From NCBI GenBank assembly GCA_022510425.1, contig JAFLTO010000012.1, positions 26,327 to 90,326 on the forward strand: a stretch of 64,000 nt of DNA, read 5' to 3'. The stretch comes from Muribaculaceae bacterium. Its GTDB lineage: Bacteria; Bacteroidota; Bacteroidia; Bacteroidales; Muribaculaceae. A program made the position numbers and the translations under genes. The notes beneath the pieces were generated by a model. That model ran no database searches. It saw only the letters and a list, made by a program, of their open reading frames with translations, and had not been told where the DNA came from. This document shows positions 34,822-44,400 of the stretch, in pieces (positions within the stretch are counted from its first letter, which is position 1; each line of letters starts with the position of its first letter).

Positions 34822-37569
34822 ATGGAAGAGAAAAGATTATTTTTGCTTGATGCTTTCGCATTGATTTTCAGAGCTTACTATGCATTAATCAAGATGCCGC
34901 GTCTCACGCAAGGGGGTTTCAACACTTCCGCCATATTCGGGTTTGTGAACACTTTGGAAGAAATTCTTCGTAAAGAAAAACCTACACATATCGCAGTATG
35001 TTTCGACCCGGAGGGCCCCACTTTTCGCAGCGAGGCCGATGCCTCCTATAAAGCGGAACGCGACTCTATGCCTGAAGATATCAGACTTTCTATTCCAATA
35101 ATAAAGGAAATCATAAGGGCGTATAATATCCCTATCATTGAAGTGGATGGCTATGAGGCCGACGACGTGATCGGCACAATGTCAAAACGAGCCGAAAACG
35201 AAGGGTTTACTACTTATATGATGACTCCCGACAAGGATTTCGGCCAGTTGGTGAGTCCTAACGTTCTTCAATACAAACCCTCATATCGAGGTCAGGACTT
35301 TGAACTCCGGGGAGAGCAGGAAGTCTGTGCACGCTATGGAATTCAAAACACCCGTCAGGTGATAGATTTGTTGGCTTTGATGGGCGACAAGATCGACAAT
35401 ATTCCCGGGTGCCCCGGCATCGGTGAGAAAACTGCAGTGAAACTTATCAACGATTTCGGGAGTGTGGAGGAACTTTTGAAACGTACTGATGAACTTAAGG
35501 GGGCCCTAAAAAAGAAAGTGGAGGAGAACAAGCAGCAGATTCTTGACTCTTATTTTCTTGCCACGATCCGCACAGATGTGCCCGTTGATTTGAATCCGGA
35601 AGACCTTATTCGTAAACCCGAAGACAAAGAAAAACTTTTCGCTATTTTTAAGGAATTGGAATTCCGAAGTCTTAAAGACAGGGTGGAACGTCGTCTTGGG
35701 GGCGATGCTCCTAAAAAGAGTGATTTCTCAGGTTCTTTATTCGATTTCGGAGATAACGAAACCACCGGGGAGGCTAAGGAGAAACCTGAAGACTTCCCTA
35801 TCGAAAAGAAGATTGTGGCAACCAAAGAGGAACTTGACGTGTTGTCGGGAAAACTTTTGATTCCTCAATGCGGCATTTGTTTCCTTGCCGACGGTGAAAA
35901 CGACATGGAGGCTCTTATTATAGGAGCAGCTGTTGCGGTTACTGAAAGCGAGGCTTATTACATACCGGCATCGTTTACCGACGGCATGGCATTGGTGCTT
36001 GACCTTATGGCCCGGGAGGATATCACTAAAGTTAGCTTTGAAGCGAAACGTGATTATGTTCTCGCACATCGGTTACGCACAGACAATGAGATTCCTCTCA
36101 AGAATTATTACGATGTTTCGGTAGCTCACTACCTCATCCAGCCGGAAATGCGTCATGCAGCCGATACTTTGGCAACTCAATATCTTGGCCACACAATGCC
36201 CACATATCCTGTTTTTGCAGCTAAGAAAGGATCCAGGGCCGTGGTTTCCACTTTAGAGGAAATCTCTTCTTATGCCTGCGATGAAGCGGCGATGGCCTTG
36301 CGGTTACGGCCTCTGCTTGAAAAAGAGGTGGAGAAAGAAGGAATGACATCTCTGCTGAATGACGTGGAACTTCCGCTTTCTTCTGTACTGGCTGAAATGG
36401 AGATCGCCGGCGTTAGACTCGACGTTGATGCCCTGAATGACGCGGCCAAACAACTTGAGCAACGGTTAAATACTCTCGAAAGTGAAATCTTTGAACTTGC
36501 CGGAGAGGAATTTAATGTGGGTTCCCCGTCAAAAGTGGGTGAGATTCTGTTTGATAAATTGCAACTTGACCCAAAAGCTAAAAAGACAAAGACCGGACAA
36601 TATTCCACAAGCGAAGATGTGCTTGAAAAAGTGGCTGACAAAAATCCTATCGTGGGGAAGATTTTGGAATACCGTCAACTCAAAAAACTCCTCACTACAT
36701 ACCTTACGGCACTTCCGGCTTCAATAAATCCTGCCACCGGAAAGGTGCATACAGTCTATAACCAGACTGTGACTGCCACCGGACGTATATCCTCTTCTGC
36801 GCCTAATCTTCAGAACATTCCCGTGAGAGAAGACCAAGGCAGGGAAATCCGAAGGGCTTTTATACCTGATGAAGGTCATCTATTCCTTTCAGCAGATTAC
36901 TCACAGATAGAACTGAGACTTGTTTCCGATTTCGCACAAGATCCCACGATGCTGGAGGCTTTCAGGAACGGAGATGACATTCATGCCATCACCGCAGCAA
37001 AAATCTATCATAAGAATCCCGAAGATGTCACGGCTGATGAACGTCGACATGCCAAGACTGCAAACTTCGGAATCCTCTACGGAATTTCAGCTTTCGGTTT
37101 GGCTCAAAGACTCGGTATTCCACGTTCGGAAGCAAAATATATAATCGATAATTATTTCGAGACGTTCCCCACTATAAAAAGATATATGCACGATTCAGTG
37201 GAGAATGCTCGCGAAAATGGTTACGTATCCACAAAAATGGGCCGTAAACGTCGTCTCCCCGACATCAATTCAAAGAATCCGGTGGTAAGAGGGTATGGAG
37301 AACGTAATGCCATCAATGCACCTATTCAAGGCTCGGCAGCCGATATCATAAAGGTAGCGATGGTGGATATACATCGTGAATTCCGTGAAAAGGGCATTAA
37401 ATCAAAGATGATAATGCAGGTGCACGATGAATTGAATTTCGATGTCTATCCTGAAGAATTGCCGGTGGTGCAGGAAATTGTCACCCGTTGCATGGAGGGA
37501 GCCTATAAAGGCGATGTCACTCTCACAGCTTCAAGCGGTGTGGCCTCCAACTGGCTCGATGCTCACTGA
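34822..37569 (+). CDS. polA: DNA polymerase I
   Basis: A 915-residue replication/repair polymerase. The 5'-3' exonuclease domain covers about 1-280 (LLDAFALIFRAYYA, EVDGYEADDVIGTM, LMGDKIDNIPGCPGIGEKTA). A middle exonuclease-like domain covers about 320-540. The polymerase domain has motif A DYSQIELRL near 692, motif B RRHAKTANFGILYGIS near 740 and motif C MQVHDELNFD near 865. In the middle domain the expected DxE motif is replaced by a FLADGEND-like stretch, and the late Asp lies at an Ala (ACDEAAMALR), so proofreading may be lost. It overlaps the convergent acyltransferase gene by 7 bp. Confidence 0.96.
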   Translation: MEEKRLFLLDAFALIFRAYYALIKMPRLTQGGFNTSAIFGFVNTLEEILRKEKPTHIAVCFDPEGPTFRSEADASYKAERDSMPEDIRLSIPIIKEIIRAYNIPIIEVDGYEADDVIGTMSKRAENEGFTTYMMTPDKDFGQLVSPNVLQYKPSYRGQDFELRGEQEVCARYGIQNTRQVIDLLALMGDKIDNIPGCPGIGEKTAVKLINDFGSVEELLKRTDELKGALKKKVEENKQQILDSYFLATIRTDVPVDLNPEDLIRKPEDKEKLFAIFKELEFRSLKDRVERRLGGDAPKKSDFSGSLFDFGDNETTGEAKEKPEDFPIEKKIVATKEELDVLSGKLLIPQCGICFLADGENDMEALIIGAAVAVTESEAYYIPASFTDGMALVLDLMAREDITKVSFEAKRDYVLAHRLRTDNEIPLKNYYDVSVAHYLIQPEMRHAADTLATQYLGHTMPTYPVFAAKKGSRAVVSTLEEISSYACDEAAMALRLRPLLEKEVEKEGMTSLLNDVELPLSSVLAEMEIAGVRLDVDALNDAAKQLEQRLNTLESEIFELAGEEFNVGSPSKVGEILFDKLQLDPKAKKTKTGQYSTSEDVLEKVADKNPIVGKILEYRQLKKLLTTYLTALPASINPATGKVHTVYNQTVTATGRISSSAPNLQNIPVREDQGREIRRAFIPDEGHLFLSADYSQIELRLVSDFAQDPTMLEAFRNGDDIHAITAAKIYHKNPEDVTADERRHAKTANFGILYGISAFGLAQRLGIPRSEAKYIIDNYFETFPTIKRYMHDSVENARENGYVSTKMGRKRRLPDINSKNPVVRGYGERNAINAPIQGSAADIIKVAMVDIHREFREKGIKSKMIMQVHDELNFDVYPEELPVVQEIVTRCMEGAYKGDVTLTASSGVASNWLDAH

Positions 37570-38432
37570 TCTGAAGCAAGAGCATAAGATTTCATACGTA
37601 TATCCGAGGCAAGTTCTTTGTGGGTTTTTCCTGACTCGGCCAAAGTTTGCCATGGAATAGGAGAGCCGAATATGATTCGGTAATTGCTTCCACGTGCCTT
37701 ACACAGTTCCGAGGGCAGAAGAATTTGTTCAAGATTGAACTTTATACCGGATTTCTTTCTCCATCGGGCTATCTTGTAGAATTTCTTGGAATTTTGACCC
37801 TCAAAATACACAGGCACTACATCTCTTTTATATTCAATGGCTTTGGCCACAAAGGATTTCTGCCATTCCATATCGGCAATCTCCCCGTTATCTTGCAACC
37901 GAGAACACAGTCCTGCCGGAAACTGAAAAATCTGACAGTCTGATTCCATTTTTTCATTTATGATATTTGCATATTCACGTCCTTGTCTTCCGAATTTATT
38001 GATAGGCAGGAAAATTCCTTTTAAGGGGGTGACATTCATCAGCATGTCGTTCACGAGGAACCGTATATTGTCGTCGCCGTATTTTTCTCCAAGCACTGTA
38101 ATCAATGCCATCCCGTCGAGACCACCTAAAGGATGATTGCTTGCAAACATATACCTGGCTCCATCCTTAAGTTTGTCGAGACCTTTCACTTCCACTTTAA
38201 TATCCAGGTGTGCCAGCACCCTCTTTGCAAACTCCGATCCTTCGCTCGGCAAAGTTGCCTTCAGAATTTCATTCAGTTCCTTCTGGCGGATAAGTCGTTC
38301 CACCGCCGTGATAAGAAAAGAAGGAATCCACCGGCCTTTATTCCGGGGGATTCTTTTATTGAGAATCGACCTTATGTCTATCACCAATTCCGGCTCGGCA
38401 CAAGGTGGATTGGAAATTTCATTTTTATCCAT
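37563..38432 (-). CDS. Lysophospholipid acyltransferase-like protein
   Basis: A 289-residue protein of the PlsC-like fold. The catalytic motif is [10 protein letters not shown] (an NHx4-5D variant near residue 100), with [11 protein letters not shown] and [13 protein letters not shown] as the acceptor-binding parts. It resembles the hemolysin/ornithine-lipid type acyltransferases, so the acceptor may be an aminolipid rather than glycerol phosphate. The first 8 bp overlap the end of obgE, so the two are co-transcribed. Confidence 0.82.
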   Translation of the reverse strand: MDKNEISNPPCAEPELVIDIRSILNKRIPRNKGRWIPSFLITAVERLIRQKELNEILKATLPSEGSEFAKRVLAHLDIKVEVKGLDKLKDGARYMFASNHPLGGLDGMALITVLGEKYGDDNIRFLVNDMLMNVTPLKGIFLPINKFGRQGREYANIINEKMESDCQIFQFPAGLCSRLQDNGEIADMEWQKSFVAKAIEYKRDVVPVYFEGQNSKKFYKIARWRKKSGIKFNLEQILLPSELCKARGSNYRIIFGSPIPWQTLAESGKTHKELASDIRMKSYALASDQ

Positions 38433-39588
38433 TCACACTGTCTTCTTCATCCCAGAAATCATTGTCCCAGTCAATTTCCTCATCAGGATAATCCTCATTG
38501 ATGTCTTCCTGTTGGAATATGAACTCGTCTTCTTCCGGATCTCTGCTTCTCACATTGAGATCACGATGTGTGAGAGTGCTCTTGGCCTTATTGTCTTCCG
38601 AATTTATTTCACGCCAAAGCAAATCCTTCAATTCAGTTAGTCCTTGGCCTGTCACAGCCGATATAAATACTGTGGGAATTCCTTCAGGCAGTTCCTTCGA
38701 TATCTCTTCCCGGAGCTCTTCATCAAGAAGATCGGATTTTGAGATGGCAAGCACCCTACCCTTGTCGGCAAGCTCCGGATTGAATTCTTTCAATTCATTG
38801 AGCAGTATCTCATAATCACGTTTGATATCATCACTGTCTGCAGGGATAAGGAAAAGAAGCACTGCGTTTCTTTCAATATGGCGAAGGAATCTCAAACCGA
38901 GACCTTTACCTTCGCTTGCCCCTTCTATAATACCCGGGATATCAGCCATCACGAAAGATTTGTCGCCTCGGTAGTCAACGATACCCAGACTTGGCTCCAT
39001 AGTAGTGAAGGGATAATCCGCAATCTTTGGCTTAGCAGCAGACATAGCTGACAGAAGTGTTGATTTTCCCGCATTCGGAAAACCTACAAGCCCCACGTCA
39101 CCTAAAAGTTTCAGTTCCAACACCACTGTCTTTTCTATTGCAGGCTGTCCCGGCTGAGCATATCTCGGGGCTCTGTTGGTGGAGGTAGCAAAATTCCAGT
39201 TACCAAGTCCTCCTTTACCTCCTCTTAGCAGTTTCACCTCCTGCCCGTCTTCGGTCACTTCACAAAGGAATTCACCTGAATCCGCATCAAACACCACTGT
39301 TCCTACGGGCACTTCAATTATTCTGTCTTCTCCGTCTTTGCCTGTAGAACGGTTTTCACCGCCTCTTTCGCCGTCGGTGGCAAATATATGTCGTTGATAA
39401 CGTAAGGGCAAAAGTGTCCACATGTTGCGGTTACCTCTCAAAATGATATGGCCGCCTCTTCCGCCATTACCTCCGTCGGGACCTCCTTTAGGAAGATATT
39501 TGGCACGATGGAAATGTCGGCTCCCGGCACCACCTTTACCTGAGCGGCACATTATCTTTACATAGTCTATGAAATTCGATTCTGCCAT
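38425..39588 (-). CDS. obgE: GTPase Obg (CgtA)
   Basis: A 387-residue essential GTPase in 50S ribosome assembly and stress response. The glycine-rich Obg fold spans about 1-158 ([20 protein letters not shown], then [11 protein letters not shown]). The G domain has [11 protein letters not shown] (G1), [16 protein letters not shown] (G3) and ISKSDL (G4). The C-terminus is acidic. Its end overlaps the acyltransferase start by 8 bp. Confidence 0.96.
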   Translation of the reverse strand: MAESNFIDYVKIMCRSGKGGAGSRHFHRAKYLPKGGPDGGNGGRGGHIILRGNRNMWTLLPLRYQRHIFATDGERGGENRSTGKDGEDRIIEVPVGTVVFDADSGEFLCEVTEDGQEVKLLRGGKGGLGNWNFATSTNRAPRYAQPGQPAIEKTVVLELKLLGDVGLVGFPNAGKSTLLSAMSAAKPKIADYPFTTMEPSLGIVDYRGDKSFVMADIPGIIEGASEGKGLGLRFLRHIERNAVLLFLIPADSDDIKRDYEILLNELKEFNPELADKGRVLAISKSDLLDEELREEISKELPEGIPTVFISAVTGQGLTELKDLLWREINSEDNKAKSTLTHRDLNVRSRDPEEDEFIFQQEDINEDYPDEEIDWDNDFWDEEDSVNG

Positions 39589-39610
39589 CTTTCTCTCTTT
39601 TTAAAATTCC

Positions 39611-39778
39611 ACTCTCCTCAGTGGCGGAGCCACTGAATATGGTTGGGTATGATCCTCCTTGGATCCTATGGCTCTTCCACTCGCTACGCTCGTACCGACC
39701 CATAGGTTATTCTCATGCAGGCGTTCCACGCCTTATACCCAATCCCTAATACCCAATACCCAATACCCCATCCCTAAC
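39611..39778. repeat. Dispersed spacer repeat: palindrome, conserved block and CCCTAAT tract
   Basis: This 168-bp spacer between obgE and the nucleotidyltransferase holds three repeat parts. A palindrome TCAGTGGC-GGA-GCCACTGA lies at 39618-39636. A 41-bp block at 39687-39727 matches 49879-49919 inverted at 39 of 41 positions. A tract of CCCTAAT/CCCAATA motifs fills 39733-39778. The 32 bp at 39611-39642 are an exact inverted match of 49131-49162. It is a member of the repeat family that surrounds the pilus operon. Confidence 0.85.
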
Positions 39779-40825
39779 TTATCTCGAAGCCAGCTCGTTG
39801 GCGAGACGGTAATCATCGGGAGAACCTATGTCCACCCATGTGCCCTCGATATGGAAACTACCCACATTCCGGTTTTCTTCTATCAGATTCATTATGAAAT
39901 CCGGAGCGTCAAGATATTCTCCTTTTTTAATCTTGCCTACGAGTTCACTCTTCATTATGTAAACACCGCCATTGGCAAAATAGTTGTAGGTGGGTTTCTC
40001 TTCGAGTGCTTTTACCCTCTGACCCTGCATTCTCATAATCGCAAAGGGTATCGAAACTGAATAAGGCACTGCTGCGATGGTAAAATCCGCCGAAGTCTTT
40101 TTGTGATGAAGATACATACCCTCGAAATCCACCACCGACAGTAAATCGGAATTCATAACTATTATATCTTCTGTGGAAATACCTTCCACATATGCAAGAC
40201 TGCCAAATGTGCCAAGCCTCATGGGCTCAGTGACACAATTGATTCTTGCCCTGCCATCCCTCTTGGTGAAATGATCCCTGATCATTTCACCAAGATAATT
40301 CACAGTGACATGTATTTTCTTAATTCCACAGGCCTCTAATTCCTCTACATTATAGTCTATAATCGGTTTACCGGCCACCGGCAACAGCGGTTTAGGAAGA
40401 TCGTCTGTAAGTGGACGCAGACGTTCTCCTCTTCCCCCTGCCATCAACACGGCTTCGAGAGGAAGACACGCATGCGTAATCTTTAAATCTATGATATCTT
40501 TGAGGTGGCCGTCTTCTATCACCGGAAGAAGCTCTATATGTTTCTTTCTCCCTTCAGCCATTTTCAAAGAAAGATCCTTTGAAGAATTGGCAGAAAGAAA
40601 CTTCCTGTTCATCACTGAAGAAACTTTGTCGGAAAGTTCTCCCCCCTCTATCAAGGCGCGACGTATATCCCCGTCGGTGATACTTCCCTTGATCTTGTCG
40701 TCTTGAATTGCAAAAAGAGTCATTGACTCTCCCGAAAGTTCGTTTATTCTACGCATCGCCTCTCTCACAGTGGCATCCGGTGAAATTCCGTGTCTCTCAA
40801 TAATTTCTCTAACCTCTTCCTTCAT
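39779..40825 (-). CDS. CBS-domain nucleotidyltransferase (sugar-1-phosphate type)
   Basis: A 348-residue two-part protein. A CBS pair occupies about 1-120 (FAIQDDKIKGSITDGDIRRA, HIELLPVIEDGHL). A nucleotidyltransferase starts at AVLMAGGRGERLRPLTDDLP near 126, with KPLLPVAGKPIIDYNV, VMNSDLL and GTWVDIGSPDDY. The layout matches PtmE/LegF-associated or GDP-sugar pyrophosphorylases of surface-glycan loci. The CBS pair suggests control by adenylates. The sugar is not known. It lies with a glycosyltransferase two genes away. Confidence 0.85.
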   Translation of the reverse strand: MKEEVREIIERHGISPDATVREAMRRINELSGESMTLFAIQDDKIKGSITDGDIRRALIEGGELSDKVSSVMNRKFLSANSSKDLSLKMAEGRKKHIELLPVIEDGHLKDIIDLKITHACLPLEAVLMAGGRGERLRPLTDDLPKPLLPVAGKPIIDYNVEELEACGIKKIHVTVNYLGEMIRDHFTKRDGRARINCVTEPMRLGTFGSLAYVEGISTEDIIVMNSDLLSVVDFEGMYLHHKKTSADFTIAAVPYSVSIPFAIMRMQGQRVKALEEKPTYNYFANGGVYIMKSELVGKIKKGEYLDAPDFIMNLIEENRNVGSFHIEGTWVDIGSPDDYRLANELASR

Positions 40826-40836
40826 CTCTTCTAACT

Positions 40837-41733
40837 CTAAACCTCATATTGCTTAAGTGCATCTTTGAGTTGATTCACCACCATCAGTTCCAACTCTTTA
40901 GGCTCCAACACTTTCACTGCATCGCCCAACGAGAGTATTTCATGTGCCAACTCGTAGTTAAGCTGCAGCTTATATGTGAAAATCGAATAATTGTCGTGTG
41001 TCTCTTCCGTTTGCGACGGATGTAGGGGCAAAGCCCGGAAATATTTAGCCTGAATGGGTGTGGTTTTCAATTTAACAATCCTCACCGGAGCTTTTGAAGT
41101 GGTCACACCCACTATATTACCAAACATCTCCTCAAGAGTGATGCTCCCCGGTTTTTCAAACTCCTCTCTGATCAGTTGCATCTCTTTCACCCTGTCTAAG
41201 GCATAGGTGCGTATAGATTCCCCTTTTTCCTTCAATCCTATCATATACCACCTTTGCTTGTATCTTTTCAAAAAATAAGGCTGAAACATTATTTTAGTCT
41301 CAGCACGCGAACGTGAGAACCCTGCATAGGTGAAACATAATTTCACAGAGTCTCTGATCGCCTCGAGAACCAGAGGAAGATATTCCCTGGCGGAAGGCAC
41401 ATCTTCTATTTCTATCCTTTCATCGCCGGGCTGGTTTTCATTGATGGCACTGCTCACTGCCATAGAGTCTAAAAGCCAGTTCATCAAGGCATGGCTGCGT
41501 CCGGTGTTCGGCAGATTCAAATAATATCTTCCCGCCCGGTCGCATTTTATCTCAAGATTGAAAATTTCCTCGATGCTACGCCGGTAATGATAGAACGTCC
41601 TGTCGGGCATCGGGTCACCTCCGGATAGTTCTGAACGCCTCCACAAGGTATTAAACTGATCCTTTGTCAGTCGCTTGTTCTTGGTGAGGGTATCTATTAT
41701 CCAGATATATTTATTGATTAAATTTTGTGACAT
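40837..41733 (-). CDS. WYL-domain transcriptional regulator
   Basis: A 298-residue protein with an N-terminal winged-helix region (about 1-70, LTKDQFNTLWRRSELSGGDP, then DRTFYHYRRSIEEIFN). The WYL ligand-binding domain follows (about 125-215), with YFLKRYKQRWYMIGLKEKG as its signature, and then a C-terminal WCX domain. WYL regulators sense nucleic acids or small ligands, and several control phage defence or DNA damage genes. No such operon is adjacent here. A -7 box 7 nt upstream implies a leaderless transcript that starts within the end of the glycosyltransferase gene. Confidence 0.88.
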   Translation of the reverse strand: MSQNLINKYIWIIDTLTKNKRLTKDQFNTLWRRSELSGGDPMPDRTFYHYRRSIEEIFNLEIKCDRAGRYYLNLPNTGRSHALMNWLLDSMAVSSAINENQPGDERIEIEDVPSAREYLPLVLEAIRDSVKLCFTYAGFSRSRAETKIMFQPYFLKRYKQRWYMIGLKEKGESIRTYALDRVKEMQLIREEFEKPGSITLEEMFGNIVGVTTSKAPVRIVKLKTTPIQAKYFRALPLHPSQTEETHDNYSIFTYKLQLNYELAHEILSLGDAVKVLEPKELELMVVNQLKDALKQYEV

Positions 41734-41740
41734 AACATCA

Positions 41741-41748
41741 CAAAATTA
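41741..41748 (-). promoter_or_regulatory. -7 box (TAATTTTG) of the WYL regulator
   Basis: TAATTTTG on the minus strand overlaps the stop codon of the glycosyltransferase and lies 7 nt before the WYL ATG. No -33 TTTG is found at the usual spacing. Confidence 0.45.
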
Positions 41749-43029
41749 ATCAATCGCTCTTAATTTTTGAATAAGAGTAAGGTATTTGTTGGCGATTTTA
41801 GGAAAGGAAAATTTTTCCTCCACACTTTCCCTCATCTTCTCCAACATGGCGGGATAGTTTTTTTCATCTTTCACCGCTTCATAAGCCTTTATTATGGATT
41901 GGGCAAGATTATCGGCCCTTCTTGACAAATCGTTGTCATATTCAGCTATAAAACCGGTGACTCCGTGCTCCACTATATCTCTCTGTCCTCCTTGATTGAA
42001 ACTTACAGGTATACATCCGTAAGCCTGGGCCTCTACCAATGTACCGGGCAAAGTCTCATAAGAGGAGGCGGAAACCACTATTTGCGAATTTTGATATGCC
42101 TTCCTCACGTTTTCTTCTCCTTTCAAAATTCCCAATTCTATCAAAGGCAGAGCGAAGCCCTCGAGTTCATTCCGATTTTTAATGTATCCGAATAAAGCCA
42201 ATTCCAGATTCCCGGCTATCTCCGGATATTTATCCTTTAAAATTTTAGTGGTTTCACGAAGAGTGTCAAGCCCTTTAATAGGGTCGTCAAGTCGTGCCGC
42301 ACCAAAGAGAAGTCTCACCGGGGCTGAGGGATGATGAACAGGCGTTGTGGAATGTTCAGCCAAAGGGAAAGCGTTTGGAATCACTTCGATGATTTGATTG
42401 CCCAGAAGTGAACTCTCTTTGGCTTTATCTTTCAACCAGTTGCTAACTGCCACAAAGGCTAATTTCTTATTGAGCCCCGATTTATTACAAACCCTGTTTT
42501 TCCGGCGCCATATCTTATAGGAAAGATCTTTGGGAGCTGCCAATTTCCCTAATAACCAACACCGGCCACATTCTTTTTTAAAGTGCGGGCACTTCCCGGC
42601 ATGATGGCATATTCCTGTGAGATTCCACATATCGTGCATGGTCTGGATCACCGGTTTACCCATTTTAAGTATTTCCTCGAATCCTCTGAGTGATAACATT
42701 CCTTGATTCACCCAGTTGACAAGTATTGCATCGGCTTCTCTCACCATTGGATGTCGCCAAAGCGGCAACCCTTCTTCCCCGGTATCGATTTTGAAAAGTG
42801 AGGCACGATTAAAACCATTGGCAATAAAAATTTTCAACCTTTCCAAAAGAAACCTTATCTTGATATCTTTCGGCTTGGCTGCTAATTCTACAAAAGGTGA
42901 ATCCGTTAATTTTTCACACACGAGCATACAGGCATCCACACCTTCTTGTCGCAACGCCTCCATGAGTCTGCGACTCACCACCGCGGCACCGCCGGTGGCA
43001 TCACTCCGGTTCAAAATCACAACCTTCAT
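41746..43029 (-). CDS. Family 4 glycosyltransferase
   Basis: A 427-residue retaining glycosyltransferase of the GT-B fold. The N-terminal half starts MKVVILNRSDATGGAAVVSRR. A Cys/His cluster (GICHHAGKCPHFKKECGRCW) around 145-165 probably binds zinc and is typical of a Bacteroidetes subgroup. The C-terminal half has LLFGAARLDDPIKGLDTLRE and the nucleotide-sugar motif SASSYETLPGTLVEAQAYGC. It probably acts in surface polysaccharide or protein glycan synthesis; the donor and acceptor are unknown. Confidence 0.9.
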   Translation of the reverse strand: MKVVILNRSDATGGAAVVSRRLMEALRQEGVDACMLVCEKLTDSPFVELAAKPKDIKIRFLLERLKIFIANGFNRASLFKIDTGEEGLPLWRHPMVREADAILVNWVNQGMLSLRGFEEILKMGKPVIQTMHDMWNLTGICHHAGKCPHFKKECGRCWLLGKLAAPKDLSYKIWRRKNRVCNKSGLNKKLAFVAVSNWLKDKAKESSLLGNQIIEVIPNAFPLAEHSTTPVHHPSAPVRLLFGAARLDDPIKGLDTLRETTKILKDKYPEIAGNLELALFGYIKNRNELEGFALPLIELGILKGEENVRKAYQNSQIVVSASSYETLPGTLVEAQAYGCIPVSFNQGGQRDIVEHGVTGFIAEYDNDLSRRADNLAQSIIKAYEAVKDEKNYPAMLEKMRESVEEKFSFPKIANKYLTLIQKLRAID

Positions 43030-43055
43030 CCTTAATACTCAATCCCTAATACCTC

Positions 43056-44318
43056 TTAGTCTCCCCAATGCCTTCTGATCGGATATTCCTTAGGCCTTAG
43101 CAACAACCGTAAAGATGTGCTGTAGGTGATATAGTTCCAAGTCCAGTTCAAAAGCACATTCACCTTGTTTCTCATCCCTAATATAGATATAAGGTGAATA
43201 AACATCCAGCCTAACCAGGCGATATATCCTCCCATCACAAATTTTCCCACCTGCAACACAGCCCTGTGCTTTCCTACTGTGGCCATTGAACCCTTATCAA
43301 AATATTCAAACTTCTCTTTAAATTCTCCCCTGTTGAGATTTTTGGCCAGACAACGTGCACCCTGAATTGCGGGCTGGGCAAGTTGCGGAAGACCGTTGGG
43401 ATATTTTTCCGACTGACAACAAGATATGTCACCCAAGGCGAACACATCCGGAAGTCCAATCACCCTGTTGTATTCATCCACTTTTATTCTGCCGTTTCTT
43501 AACAGATACTTCTCCGGGAATCCGGGCAGAGGCTCCCCTTTGATACCGGCGGTCCATATCATGGTCTCCCAATATTCTTTATGACCGTCGGAAAATTCCA
43601 CCATCTTGTCTTCATATCCTTTCATCACTGTGCCGAGCCTTACGTCTACCATAAGACTTTTCAGATATTCCAAAGCTTTGGCCGAACATTTCGGATCCAT
43701 GGCTCCGAGTATCCTGTCGCTGCCTTCCACAAGTGTGATATTAACATCATCAGGACTCAATTCGGGATACTCCCGTTTAAGGATATATTTTTTCATCTCT
43801 CCGAGCGCACCCGCAATCTCAACCCCCGAAGGACCTCCGCCTACAACTAAAAAGCTCAGGAGTTCCTTACGTCTTTTCGGGTCTTTACAAATAGCGCCTC
43901 TTTCCAGCCTGTCGAGTATCTCATCTCTTGTGTAGGAAGCTTCGGCAACCGTCTTTATGCCAAATACCTTTTTATCCAGTCCATCTATTCCGAAAAAGTT
44001 ATTGGTTGTGCCGGCCGCGATCACCAGTTTATCATATGGGATGGTTTCGTAACTGGTAGTGACTGTTTTGGCTTCAGTGTTTATATTCTTTACGTGGCCC
44101 ATATGATATGTTATGTTCTTGCGTTTTTGCAACTCACGTCGGAGCGGGAAACATATATTGGAGGAATCCAGACCCGAAGAAGCAATCTGATAGAATAAAG
44201 GCGGGAAACAATGGAAATTGTTCCGGTCTATAAGTTTCACCTCATATTTTGAAGTGTCTATCTTGGATAAGAAATTTATTCCGGCGAAGCCACCGCCAAT
44301 CACTACAATGCGTTCCAT
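43056..44318 (-). CDS. ndh: Type II NADH:quinone oxidoreductase (NDH-2)
   Basis: A 420-residue FAD enzyme that passes electrons from NADH to quinone without pumping ions. The FAD motif is VVIGGGFAGINFLSKI, the NADH motif is FLVVGGGPSGVEIAGALGEM, and the FAD phosphate motif lies in RVIGLPDVFALGDIS. The C-terminus has an amphipathic or membrane-associating region (WLGWMFIHLISILGMRNKV). Length is normal. Confidence 0.92.
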   Translation of the reverse strand: MERIVVIGGGFAGINFLSKIDTSKYEVKLIDRNNFHCFPPLFYQIASSGLDSSNICFPLRRELQKRKNITYHMGHVKNINTEAKTVTTSYETIPYDKLVIAAGTTNNFFGIDGLDKKVFGIKTVAEASYTRDEILDRLERGAICKDPKRRKELLSFLVVGGGPSGVEIAGALGEMKKYILKREYPELSPDDVNITLVEGSDRILGAMDPKCSAKALEYLKSLMVDVRLGTVMKGYEDKMVEFSDGHKEYWETMIWTAGIKGEPLPGFPEKYLLRNGRIKVDEYNRVIGLPDVFALGDISCCQSEKYPNGLPQLAQPAIQGARCLAKNLNRGEFKEKFEYFDKGSMATVGKHRAVLQVGKFVMGGYIAWLGWMFIHLISILGMRNKVNVLLNWTWNYITYSTSLRLLLRPKEYPIRRHWGD

Positions 44319-44337
44319 AACTAAGTTTTTAATATTG

Positions 44338-44345
44338 CAAAACTA
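44338..44345 (-). promoter_or_regulatory. -7 box (TAGTTTTG) of ndh
   Basis: TAGTTTTG on the minus strand ends 19 nt before the ndh ATG, giving a 5' leader of about 12 nt. Confidence 0.45.
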
Positions 44346-44400
44346 ACTAAAATATGGACACCTGAATAGATGTCCATAATATTTTCAATAAACCGTCTTA

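Noticed and set aside
40837..41733. WYL regulator as a sign of an adjacent phage-defence system
   Set aside because: Neighbours are glycan and respiratory genes. No nuclease, helicase or restriction genes are next to it.
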